A stretch of DNA of 6,485 bases from JBFWQM01 sp050249455 (GTDB taxonomy: Bacteria > Pseudomonadota > Alphaproteobacteria > MPNO01 > VGEU01). How positions within the stretch are numbered: position 1 is the first letter of the stretch; each line of letters starts with the position of its first letter. Location of the stretch: assembly GCA_050249455.1 (NCBI GenBank), contig JBFWQM010000276.1:1-6485 (forward strand). Reading direction: 5' to 3'. The notes beneath the pieces were generated by a model. The model did no database searches. It worked only from the letters and a program-made list of their open reading frames with translations, and was not told the DNA's origin. The position numbers and the translations under genes were made by a program. Shown here in pieces: positions 1 through 5,321 of this stretch.

Positions 1-62
1 CTTCTGGCGCTTCCTGCGTGCCCGAGACCCGGCCTGCGATGGCCATGATGGATAAAAAAGGA

Positions 63-172
63 GTCGTACGCGGGCTCGACCCGCGTATCCAGCAGCGCGG
101 CATTGCCGCACAGAAGAGTCTCTTGCGTGCTGGCCGCGCGCGCTGGATACGCGGATCAGGTCCGCGTATGAC
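63..172. repeat. 110-bp intergenic palindromic element (paired REP-like hairpins)
   Basis: The segment is an imperfect inverted repeat centred near 117.5. Each end carries its own perfect 8-bp hairpin: TACGCGGG-CTCGA-CCCGCGTA at 67-87 and TACGCGGA-TCAGG-TCCGCGTA at 148-168. The two hairpins are mirror images in the larger palindrome: 82-93 (CGCGTATCCAGC) is the exact reverse complement of 142-153, and the outer GTC at 63-65 matches GAC at 170-172. The inner part (about 108-128) can also pair (GCAC with GTGC, AAGA with TCTT). From general knowledge, alphaproteobacterial genomes carry many dispersed repeats that give 'RGLDPRI'-type translations, and this one does so when read forward (GVVRGLDPRIQ). 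I infer a mobile or REP/BIME-like repeat and not a gene. It may also fold in RNA or act as a boundary upstream of the HyuB gene. Confidence 0.75.
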
Positions 173-238
173 TACTTTCATTTGGGATGAGGCGCCGCAC
201 TCCGCACCCAACCGGACAGTCGTGGGCGCATCCCGGCC

Positions 239-1939
239 ATGACGGAAAAACTGGAGCGACCGGCAAACCCGATGAACCCCAACCCTGTCACCCTCGAGGT
301 CGTGCGCAACGCGCTGGTCGCCTATGCCGAAGAGATGGCGATGTCGCTGTGCAAGTCGGCCTACAACATGATGATCTACGAGGTGCGCGACTTCTGCGTC
401 GGCCTGCTCGACGTCGAGGGGCGGATGATCTGCCAGAACCGCGGCGGCCTGCCGATATTCCTCGCCGACCTCGGCATCGCGGTGGAAGACGGCATCGCGC
501 GCTACGGCGCCGACGGCTTCGCGCCGGGCGACGTCGTCATCATGAACCACGCCGGCGTGTGCGGGCAGCACCTCAACAACGTCGTCGTCTACACGCCGTG
601 CTTCCACGGCGGCAGGCTGGTCGCATTCGCCGCCAACCGCGCCCACTGGGTCGACATCGGCGGCATGCGCACCGGCTTCGGCAGCGTCGAGACCACCGAG
701 ATCTTCCAGGAAGGCCTGCAGTTCCGCTCGATCAAGCTCTACGAGGGCGGCCGGCGCAACGACGCGGTGTGGCAGATCATCGCCGACAACGTGCGCTTCC
801 CCGACTCCTCGCTCGGCGACCTCAGGGCGCAGATCGCCGCCTGCCGGCTGGGCGAGCGGCGGCTGAAGGAGCTGCTCGCCCGCTATCCGCTGCAGACGGT
901 GGACGGCTGCATCGCCGCGACCTGGGACCAGGCGGAGGCCGCGGCCCGCGCGTTCGTCCAGCGCATCCCGGACGGCCGCTACACCGCCGAGAGCTTCCTC
1001 GACAACGACGGGCGCAACAAGGAGAAGCCGCTGCGCGTGATGGTCTCGGTCGAGGTCGCGGGCGACGAGATGACGATCGACTTCTCCGAGATGAACCCGC
1101 AGGTGCCGAGCCCGCTGAATTCCGGCTATTCCGGCGGTCTCGCCGCCGCGCGCGTCGCCTTCAAGTGCCTGACCATGCCCGACGCGCCGGTCAACGAGGG
1201 CTGCTTCCGACCGCTGCGCCTGGTCTCGCCCGAGGGCACGATGCTGAACGCGCGGTCGCCGGCGGCGATCGGGCTGTGGTCGATCGCGCTGCCCACGGTG
1301 ATCGACACCATCCTGCTCGCGCTCGCCCCCGCCTTGCCCGACCGCATCCCGGCGGCGCACAAGGGCGAGATGGGTGGCTGCTCGTTCTACGGCTACCGTG
1401 CCGACACCGGCGCACGCTTCCTGCTGATGAACATCTTCGGCGGCGGCTGGGGCGGCCGGCCGCAAGAGGACGGCGAGGACGCCTCGGTCTCCAACTGCCA
1501 GGGCGACGTGCGCAACACGCCGGTCGAGCTGCAGGAGATCCACTACCCGGTGGTCGTTGAGCACCACCGGCTGCGCGCCGATTCCGGCGGCGCCGGCCGG
1601 TTCCGCGGCGGGCTCGGCGTAGAGCTGACCTATCGCTGCCTGCAGGCGGCCACGGTGAACGTCAACATGGAGCGCACGGTGACGCCGCCGTGGGGGCTGG
1701 CGGGCGGCGGCGCCGGCGCGGTGAACCAGTGCGTCATCCGCCATGCCGACGGCCGCGAGCGGTCGGTGCTGAAGGAGACCAACATCCCGCTCGGCCCCGG
1801 CGACACCGTCACCTTCCGCACCGCCGGCGGCGGCGGCTTCGGCGACCCGGCGACGCGCCCGGCCGACGCGGTCGCGCGCGACGTGCGCGCCGGCTTCGTC
1901 ACCGCCGCCGCCGTGGCGCGCGATTACGGCCGGGCATGA
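239..1939 (+). CDS. Hydantoinase B/oxoprolinase family protein
   Basis: This is a full-length HyuB-type protein (566 aa from this ATG; the family is usually about 520-600). Members are the large subunits of ATP-dependent N-methylhydantoinase, 5-oxoprolinase and ketone carboxylases, and work in the cytoplasm with a HyuA-type subunit. Visible family signatures are the N-terminal NPVTLEVVRNAL (14-25), the VRDF segment (49-52), PGDVVIMN (96-103), GQHLNN (109-114), RAHWVDIGG (134-142), the VNEGCFRPL stretch (318-326) and the C-terminal glycine-rich TAGGGGFGDP (528-537) followed by ARDVRAGFV. In related carboxylases the HLPD-type motif supplies metal ligands; here His is kept but Asp is Asn, as I recall for one large subgroup. 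The start is uncertain: neither this ATG nor the in-frame ATG at 272 (MNPNPVTLEV) has a well-spaced ribosome site. Two M24-like genes follow closely, suggesting an operon. No HyuA partner is visible. The family call is firm, the substrate unknown. Confidence 0.93.
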   Translation: MTEKLERPANPMNPNPVTLEVVRNALVAYAEEMAMSLCKSAYNMMIYEVRDFCVGLLDVEGRMICQNRGGLPIFLADLGIAVEDGIARYGADGFAPGDVVIMNHAGVCGQHLNNVVVYTPCFHGGRLVAFAANRAHWVDIGGMRTGFGSVETTEIFQEGLQFRSIKLYEGGRRNDAVWQIIADNVRFPDSSLGDLRAQIAACRLGERRLKELLARYPLQTVDGCIAATWDQAEAAARAFVQRIPDGRYTAESFLDNDGRNKEKPLRVMVSVEVAGDEMTIDFSEMNPQVPSPLNSGYSGGLAAARVAFKCLTMPDAPVNEGCFRPLRLVSPEGTMLNARSPAAIGLWSIALPTVIDTILLALAPALPDRIPAAHKGEMGGCSFYGYRADTGARFLLMNIFGGGWGGRPQEDGEDASVSNCQGDVRNTPVELQEIHYPVVVEHHRLRADSGGAGRFRGGLGVELTYRCLQAATVNVNMERTVTPPWGLAGGGAGAVNQCVIRHADGRERSVLKETNIPLGPGDTVTFRTAGGGGFGDPATRPADAVARDVRAGFVTAAAVARDYGRA

Positions 1940-1944
1940 GGGGG
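1938..1944 (+). promoter_or_regulatory. Shine-Dalgarno (GAGGGGG) choosing the start at 1951
   Basis: A purine-rich GAGGGGG ends 6 nt before the ATG at 1951 and overlaps the TGA stop of the HyuB gene. An earlier in-frame ATG at 1936 overlaps that stop as ATGA but would place this site inside the coding region, so 1951 is preferred. Translational coupling with the HyuB gene is likely in either case. Confidence 0.65.
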
Positions 1945-1950
1945 ACCGCA

Positions 1951-3051
1951 ATGGACACCACCGCACTGCGCCTGGAGCGCAAGCGCCGCCTCGGCGAGAT
2001 GATGGCGCGGGAGGGATGGGACACCCTCGTCGTCGCCGGCAACGCGTGGCACAACGACGGGCTGCGCTACGTCTCCGACCTCGCCGTCGTCGAGGGCGAG
2101 GCGATCGCGGTCATCGACAGCGGCGGCGACACGGCGATCTACGTCGAATGCCCGATCGAGGCCGAGCGCGCCGCGGTCGAGGCGCCGGGCGTGGCGGTCG
2201 CATGGGCCGCGGACCTCGCCGGCGCCGTGGCGGGACATCTGCGCCGCCTCGGCAACCGCCGGATGGCGACATCGACGCCGGCCCTGCTGCCGCTTGCGCT
2301 CGGCGGCGGCGGGCTGGCCGACGGCGAGGCCGCGTTCGACCGCCTGCTGCTGGAGAAGTCCGCCGTCGAGGTGGCGGCGATCCGGCGCGCCGCCGACATC
2401 GCGGACGCCGGCTACCGCGAGTTCATGCGGGCCGCGCGACCCGGACGGCGCGAATACGAGCTGGTGGCAGAGGTCGAGGGCTGGCTGCGCGCCCACGGCG
2501 CCGCCGACAACTTCATGATCATCGGCTCCGGCGGGCGCGAGGTGATGGGCATGCACCCGCCCGGAGCCCGCGCGCTGCAGGCGGGCGACATGGTGACGAC
2601 CGAGCTGACCCCGTGCGTGGACGGCTATTACGCCCAGATCTGCCGCACGCTGGTGATCGGGCCGCCGACCGAGGCGCAGCGGCACGCCTTCGCGCTGTTC
2701 CGCGCCGCGATGGAGGCCGGCATCGCCGCGGTGAAGCCGGGCGCGCGTGCATGCGACGTGGCGAAGGCGGAGAACGACGTGTTCCGCCGCGCCGGCCTCG
2801 GCAACTACGTCACCAGCGAGTACACCCGCGTGCGCGGCCACGGCATGGGCCTGTTCGTCGATACGAAGCCGCACATCCTGGAGGACGTCGAGACGCCGCT
2901 GGTCCCCGGCATGACCCTGATCGTCCACCCCAACACCTACCACCCGGAGGTCGGCTACCTCGTGCTTGGCGACGCGGTGGCGGTGACCGAGACCGGCTGC
3001 GAGGTGCTGTGCCGCACGCCGCGCGAGCTGTTCAGCGTGCCGGCGCAATGA
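1951..3051 (+). CDS. M24 (pita-bread) superfamily protein with altered metal site
   Basis: This 366-aa protein has the two-part build of creatinase/prolidase/aminopeptidase P: an N-terminal creatinase-N-like domain (about 1-130) and a C-terminal pita-bread domain (about 135-360). M24 landmarks visible are EKSAVEVAAIRRAADIAD (135-152), the catalytic-type His in MHPPGAR (H202), QAGDMV (210-215), GYYAQICRT (225-233), VKPGA (261-265), RGHGMG (295-300), LVPGMTLIVHP (317-327) and GDAVAVTETG (340-349). In metallopeptidases the five ligands are Asp, Asp, His, Glu, Glu; the aligned positions here are Glu218, Gln229, His297, His326 and Gly340, so only the His is kept. A normal dinuclear aminopeptidase site is therefore unlikely. 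The family also holds non-peptidases such as metal-free creatinase, but the creatinase active-site Glu residues, as I remember them, are not matched either. It starts 11 bp after the HyuB stop. The function is probably hydrolysis or binding of a small amide, by inference only. Confidence 0.9.
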   Translation: MDTTALRLERKRRLGEMMAREGWDTLVVAGNAWHNDGLRYVSDLAVVEGEAIAVIDSGGDTAIYVECPIEAERAAVEAPGVAVAWAADLAGAVAGHLRRLGNRRMATSTPALLPLALGGGGLADGEAAFDRLLLEKSAVEVAAIRRAADIADAGYREFMRAARPGRREYELVAEVEGWLRAHGAADNFMIIGSGGREVMGMHPPGARALQAGDMVTTELTPCVDGYYAQICRTLVIGPPTEAQRHAFALFRAAMEAGIAAVKPGARACDVAKAENDVFRRAGLGNYVTSEYTRVRGHGMGLFVDTKPHILEDVETPLVPGMTLIVHPNTYHPEVGYLVLGDAVAVTETGCEVLCRTPRELFSVPAQ

Positions 3052-3115
3052 CCCGCAACGCGAACCGACGACCTGCTCCGCTCTACCGGGCTGTGCGCCA
3101 CGAAGCGAGGTTTCC

Positions 3116-4183
3116 ATGCGCCGCGGGCTGATCGAATGGTCGCGGGACGAGGTGCCGGAAGCGGTGCTGGCCGCACGCGTCGCGCGGCTGCAGGCGGCGA
3201 TGGCGAAGGCCGGGCTCGACGCGGTGCTGCTCTACACCAGCTTCACGCGGCCGGCGTGGGTGTCGCACTTCACCCAGTTCGTGCCGTACTGGAGCGAGGG
3301 CTTCGCCGTGGTGCTTCCCGACGGGCTGCCGGCGATCGCGCTGTCGATGTCCAAGCGCGTGCAGGGCTGGATCGCCGAGGTCAGCCGCGCCGGCGAGGTC
3401 ATGTGCGCGCCGCAGCCCGGCCGGGCGGCGGCGGCGATCGTGCGGCGGCGCTTCCCCGACGCCGTGCGGGTGGGCGTCGCCGACCTGCCCGCGCTGCCGA
3501 CCGGAGCGGTCACGCCGGCGATCGCCGCGTTGGGCGCGGAGACGGTGGTCGACGCGACGGCGGCGTGCCTCGCGGCGCGGCTGCCGGCGGACGACGCCGA
3601 GCGCGCGCTGGGGCGCACCGCCGCCATGCTGGCGAAGGCCGCCATCGACGTGGCGTGGGAAGGCCGGCCGGCGGACAGCGCGGCGTTCCACGCCGCCGCC
3701 GAGCGCGCCGCGCGCGAATCCGGCTGCGAGGAGGTGCAGACCCTGTTCGCGCCCGACCTCGGCGCGGACGGCCGGCTGCGGCGGATCGAGGGGACGGCGC
3801 CGCTGGCCGACCGCTTCGCGGTGCAGGTGTCGCTCGGCTACAAGGGCGTGTGGAGCCGGATCGGGCGCAGCCTGTCGCGCGGCACGCCGCCGGCGGCATG
3901 GCCGGCCGCCGCCGCCGGGTTTGAGGAAGCGGCCGCCACGCTGCGGGCGGACGCCTCGCCCGCCGCCGCGCTCGAGGCGGCACTGGCGCGGCACAAGTCG
4001 GGGATGCTGGAGCGGTGGTGCGTGGAGGGCTGCGCCGGCGGCCTGCCGCTGTCGGTCCTGGCGTCGAACGAGAAGGCGGGCCGCCCGTCGCGCCATGCCG
4101 GCGCCCCCGTCGTGCTCACCGCCCGCCTCCGGACGGACGACGGCTGGTGGCTGCGCAGCGACGGGTTCGCGCTGCCGGGCTGA
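3116..4183 (+). CDS. M24-like pseudo-peptidase, all metal ligands lost
   Basis: This 355-aa protein looks like a second, more diverged pita-bread protein. The N-terminal part (about 15-150) follows the creatinase-N pattern (RVARLQAAMAKAGLDAVLLY, 21-40). The C-terminal part retains only the outline of the catalytic domain: FAVQVSLGYKGVWSRIGRS (234-252) aligns with the D-x-G...GYYSDITRT block, WCVEGCAGGLPLSV (301-314) with the GHGIGL block, and VVLTARLRT (332-340) with the block bearing the first Glu. The five ligand positions read Gln237, Arg248, Cys306, Arg337 and about Ser348, so no metal could be held in the usual way. The start at 3116 has GAGG (3107-3110) 5 nt upstream. It lies 64 bp after the first M24-like gene and probably shares its transcript. 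A regulatory or structural partner of the first M24-like protein (these proteins are often dimers) is an inference; independent chemistry is the alternative. The sequence is intact, with no frameshift seen. Confidence 0.85.
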   Translation: MRRGLIEWSRDEVPEAVLAARVARLQAAMAKAGLDAVLLYTSFTRPAWVSHFTQFVPYWSEGFAVVLPDGLPAIALSMSKRVQGWIAEVSRAGEVMCAPQPGRAAAAIVRRRFPDAVRVGVADLPALPTGAVTPAIAALGAETVVDATAACLAARLPADDAERALGRTAAMLAKAAIDVAWEGRPADSAAFHAAAERAARESGCEEVQTLFAPDLGADGRLRRIEGTAPLADRFAVQVSLGYKGVWSRIGRSLSRGTPPAAWPAAAAGFEEAAATLRADASPAAALEAALARHKSGMLERWCVEGCAGGLPLSVLASNEKAGRPSRHAGAPVVLTARLRTDDGWWLRSDGFALPG

Positions 4184-4417
4184 CTATCGACGCGCGCCGA
4201 CGCGCGTGAACGACTTGATGGTCGCCGACGGGCGGCCGGACAGCTCGGCGATGCGGCGGTCCTGCGCCTCCAGCGCGGCGCGGATGGCATCCTCGCCGTC
4301 CAGGCTCTCGACGATGTCGCTCGGCACCTTGCGGTTCGAGCTCAGCGAGCCGTCGTCGTAGATGACATTGAACAGCACAAAGTCGGCGCTGTTGCTGCCG
4401 GGCTTCTTGCGCGCCAC
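4184..4417 (-). CDS. Small conserved hypothetical protein, 77 aa
   Basis: I do not recognise a function. The protein begins with a basic ARKKPGS stretch and continues with ADFVLFNVIYDDGSLSSNRK, a short beta-rich segment. It then has an acidic-helical region (VESLDGEDAIRAALEAQDRR) and a basic tail ending GARR. It resembles short uncharacterised proteins I recall from other alphaproteobacteria. The start is taken as GTG at 4417 because GGAGAG (4428-4423) lies 5 nt upstream; the in-frame GTG at 4423 overlaps that site and would have no spacing. The stop abuts, with no gap, the stop of the convergent M24-like gene. It follows the zinc-ribbon gene by 66 nt on the same strand and may be co-transcribed with it. 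No membrane segment, signal peptide or cysteine motif is seen. Confidence 0.72.
   Translation of the reverse strand: MARKKPGSNSADFVLFNVIYDDGSLSSNRKVPSDIVESLDGEDAIRAALEAQDRRIAELSGRPSATIKSFTRVGARR
4190..4207. other. GC-rich hairpin at the convergent gene ends
   Basis: ACGCGCG (4190-4196) and CGCGCGT (4201-4207) form a perfect 7-bp stem with a CCGA loop. The hairpin begins 6 nt after the M24-like gene's stop and lies inside the last codons of the opposing 77-aa gene. No T-run follows on the plus strand, so it is at best a weak or Rho-assisted terminator, or a 3'-end stabiliser. CpG-rich self-complementary stretches also arise by chance in such DNA. Confidence 0.35.
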
Positions 4418-4422
4418 GGGCA

Positions 4423-4428
4423 CTCTCC
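4423..4428 (-). promoter_or_regulatory. Shine-Dalgarno (GGAGAG) for the 77-aa gene
   Basis: On the minus strand GGAGAG is followed by TGCCC and then GTG at 4417. This spacing decides between two in-frame GTG codons (4423 and 4417) in favour of 4417. Confidence 0.6.
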
Positions 4429-4483
4429 GTTCACAGGTTGCAGTCTTGACGGTCGCGGTCCGCGGCGGCGGACGGTCAGGCGG

Positions 4484-4669
4484 CTAGATGCCCGACCGCC
4501 ACTGCGCCGAGGTCTTGCAGCGCTTGCACAGGCGTTCGCCCGACCATTCGCTGCCGAACGGCTCGCTGCACATCAGGCAGCGCCGCGTCTTCGGCGTCTC
4601 CAGGCGCGCCGCCGGCTCCTGCTCGTCGCAGGTCGCGCAGCAGTCGTCGGTGTCTTTGTAGTCGGTCAC
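4484..4669 (-). CDS. Small zinc-ribbon protein, 61 aa
   Basis: This short protein is rich in cysteines: C10/C11-x2-C14 near the N-terminus, then C31-x2-C34 and C48-x2-C51. The last two pairs, in RRCLMCSEPFGSEWSGERLC and the following KRCK, form a treble-clef or zinc-ribbon-like pattern expected to hold one zinc ion. The first cluster is less regular. The tail TSAQWRSG with its tryptophan resembles a small alphaproteobacterial family that I recall only as uncharacterised. A nucleic-acid- or protein-binding role is an inference from the fold. The start is GTG at 4669, preceded by GGAG with 7 nt spacing; longer in-frame starts (ATG 4738, TTG 4768) run back into the upstream terminator and lack such a site. 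It is downstream of the cold-shock gene, separated from it by the terminator, and 66 nt before the 77-aa gene. Confidence 0.75.
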   Translation of the reverse strand: MTDYKDTDDCCATCDEQEPAARLETPKTRRCLMCSEPFGSEWSGERLCKRCKTSAQWRSGI

Positions 4670-4676
4670 GTCTCGG

Positions 4677-4680
4677 CTCC
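4677..4680 (-). promoter_or_regulatory. Shine-Dalgarno (GGAG) for the zinc-ribbon gene
   Basis: GGAG followed by CCGAGAC (7 nt) precedes GTG at 4669 on the minus strand. It supports the short form of the protein over the upstream in-frame starts. Confidence 0.6.
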
Positions 4681-4768
4681 ATTGTGGTGGGTCGCAGCCC
4701 CCACCCCGAACCGGCACAAGATTATCTGCAGTCGCCATCGGCCGCCGACCGGCCGGCGGCGAAAGCAA

Positions 4769-4791
4769 GAGGCCCGCATTTCGCGGGCCTC
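4769..4791 (-). terminator. Intrinsic-type terminator of the cold-shock gene
   Basis: A perfect 9-bp stem (GAGGCCCGC with GCGGGCCTC) closes a 5-nt loop. On the minus strand it lies 28 nt after the cold-shock gene's stop and is followed by TTGCTTTC, a modest T-rich tail. A second GC-rich hairpin, GCCGCCG/CGGCGGC at 4741-4760, follows directly and may reinforce termination. The long stem and position make the call good although the T-run is interrupted. Confidence 0.82.
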
Positions 4792-4819
4792 AAGTAACAG
4801 GCCGAATGCCGCGTCGCGG

Positions 4820-5029
4820 TCAGTCCGCGAGGCTCAGGTTCTCGGCGGACATCTTGCCGTTGCGGCCCCGCATCAGCTCGAAGCGGACCCTCTGGCCTTC
4901 GGTGAGGCCGGAGATGCCGGCCTTCTCAAGCGCTGAGATATGAACGAATGCGTCCTTCGACCCGTCGTCCGGGGCGATGAAGCCATAACCCTTCGTGGCG
5001 TTGAACCACTTAACGGTGCCTTGTGCCAT
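4820..5029 (-). CDS. Cold-shock domain protein (CspA family)
   Basis: This 69-aa protein is one complete cold-shock domain, the usual family length. These small cytoplasmic proteins bind single-stranded RNA and DNA and act as RNA chaperones or anti-terminators. It shows the diagnostic N-terminus GTVKWFN (4-10), the RNP1 motif KGYGFI (13-18) and the RNP2 motif FVHIS (28-32), with aromatic residues Trp8, Phe9, Tyr15 and Phe17 on the binding face. The tail (GRNGKMSAENLSLAD) also fits the family. The start at 5029 is the standard MAQGTVKWFN; GGAAG (5039-5035) lies 5 nt upstream. The upstream in-frame start at 5068 is less likely. It has its own promoter, leader and terminator, so it is probably monocistronic. 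Whether it is cold-induced cannot be told from sequence. Confidence 0.97.
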   Translation of the reverse strand: MAQGTVKWFNATKGYGFIAPDDGSKDAFVHISALEKAGISGLTEGQRVRFELMRGRNGKMSAENLSLAD

Positions 5030-5057
5030 CTGTGCTTCCAGTGTGTTGAATCGAGTC

Positions 5058-5077
5058 CCGCACCCCAAGGGGCGCGG
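5058..5077 (-). promoter_or_regulatory. Hairpin in the cold-shock mRNA leader
   Basis: CCGCGCCCC and GGGGTGCGG (minus strand) pair over 8-9 positions with one G-U pair and a very short loop. In the predicted transcript it ends 28 nt before the AUG, just ahead of the ribosome site region. Leaders of cold-shock genes are known to be structured and temperature-responsive in enterobacteria; whether this stem plays such a part is inference. Confidence 0.5.
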
Positions 5078-5169
5078 TTGGATGTCAGCTCTTCAAAACA
5101 GCGCGGAACCGTAGCCCATACGGCAGACGAAGCGGCGACAGTCGTAGCCTTCGAGAAACTGATGTTACC

Positions 5170-5198
5170 CATATAGTTGTTCATGGGCCGCGTTACAA
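5170..5198 (-). promoter_or_regulatory. Sigma-70-like promoter of the cold-shock gene
   Basis: On the minus strand TTGTAA (5198-5193) is followed, after exactly 17 nt, by TATATG (5175-5170). Each resembles the -35 and -10 consensus. Transcription would start near 5163, giving a leader of about 134 nt before the start codon at 5029, a length typical of cspA-type genes. A CCCAT-N10-ATGGG inverted repeat (5168-5187) overlaps the -10 and spacer and could be an operator, though it is short. No other gene on this strand would use this promoter. Confidence 0.65.
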
Positions 5199-5321
5199 AC
5201 TGTTTCGCTTTGAAAGGTGGGCGCCGCGGTCTGCCGAACGGCCTGCGTTCAGTCGATAAGTTTCTTCCGTTTTCGATACTTACGCAAACCTCCTAACATC
5301 AGACCGAAGGTTAACGCCGAA
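5199..5321. other. Non-coding spacer with TCGATA direct repeats
   Basis: Between the HyuB-fusion stop and the cold-shock promoter there is no convincing gene. It is AT-richer than its surroundings. It holds two TCGATA copies (5253-5258 and 5273-5278) spaced 20 bp apart, inside a weak imperfect inverted repeat bounded by TGCGT (5244-5248) and ACGCA (5282-5286). No clear terminator for the HyuB-fusion gene is seen. A regulator site upstream of the cold-shock promoter is possible but unproven. Confidence 0.35.

Noticed and set aside
1..55. Possible 3' end of an upstream plus-strand gene (frames stopping at 46-48 or 53-55)
   Set aside because: Only 15-17 codons are visible in either frame, with no recognisable motif, so no gene can be supported.
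18..242. Open frame of 74 codons over the left non-coding region
   Set aside because: It translates the palindromic repeat (the 'RGLDPRIQ' pattern), has no ribosome site, and overlaps the HyuB start.
187..1560. Open frame of 457 codons overlapping the HyuB gene
   Set aside because: Arg-rich out-of-frame translation of a strongly recognised HyuB coding region.
1951..3051. Assignment of the first M24-like protein as creatinase
   Set aside because: It shares the fold and loss of metal ligands, but Cys and His stand where, as I recall, creatinase has its substrate-binding Glu residues.
1924..3117. Long open frame of 397 codons opposite the first M24-like gene
   Set aside because: It is an antisense shadow caused by high GC; its translation is rich in Arg, Ala, Gly and His with no family motif, while the plus strand shows clear M24 motifs.
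3083..4096. Open frame of 337 codons opposite the second M24-like gene
   Set aside because: Same GC-shadow composition; no recognisable domain and no ribosome site seen.
4458..4473. Hairpin GTCCGC/GCGGAC between the two small genes
   Set aside because: Only 6 bp, no T-run after it on either strand, and it lies in very GC-rich DNA where such stems are common.
4873..5184. Minus-strand frame of 103 codons overlapping the cold-shock gene, beginning MNNYMGNISFSKA
   Set aside because: Its ATG lies within the predicted promoter spacer, it lacks a ribosome site, and its second half is the cold-shock gene read out of frame.
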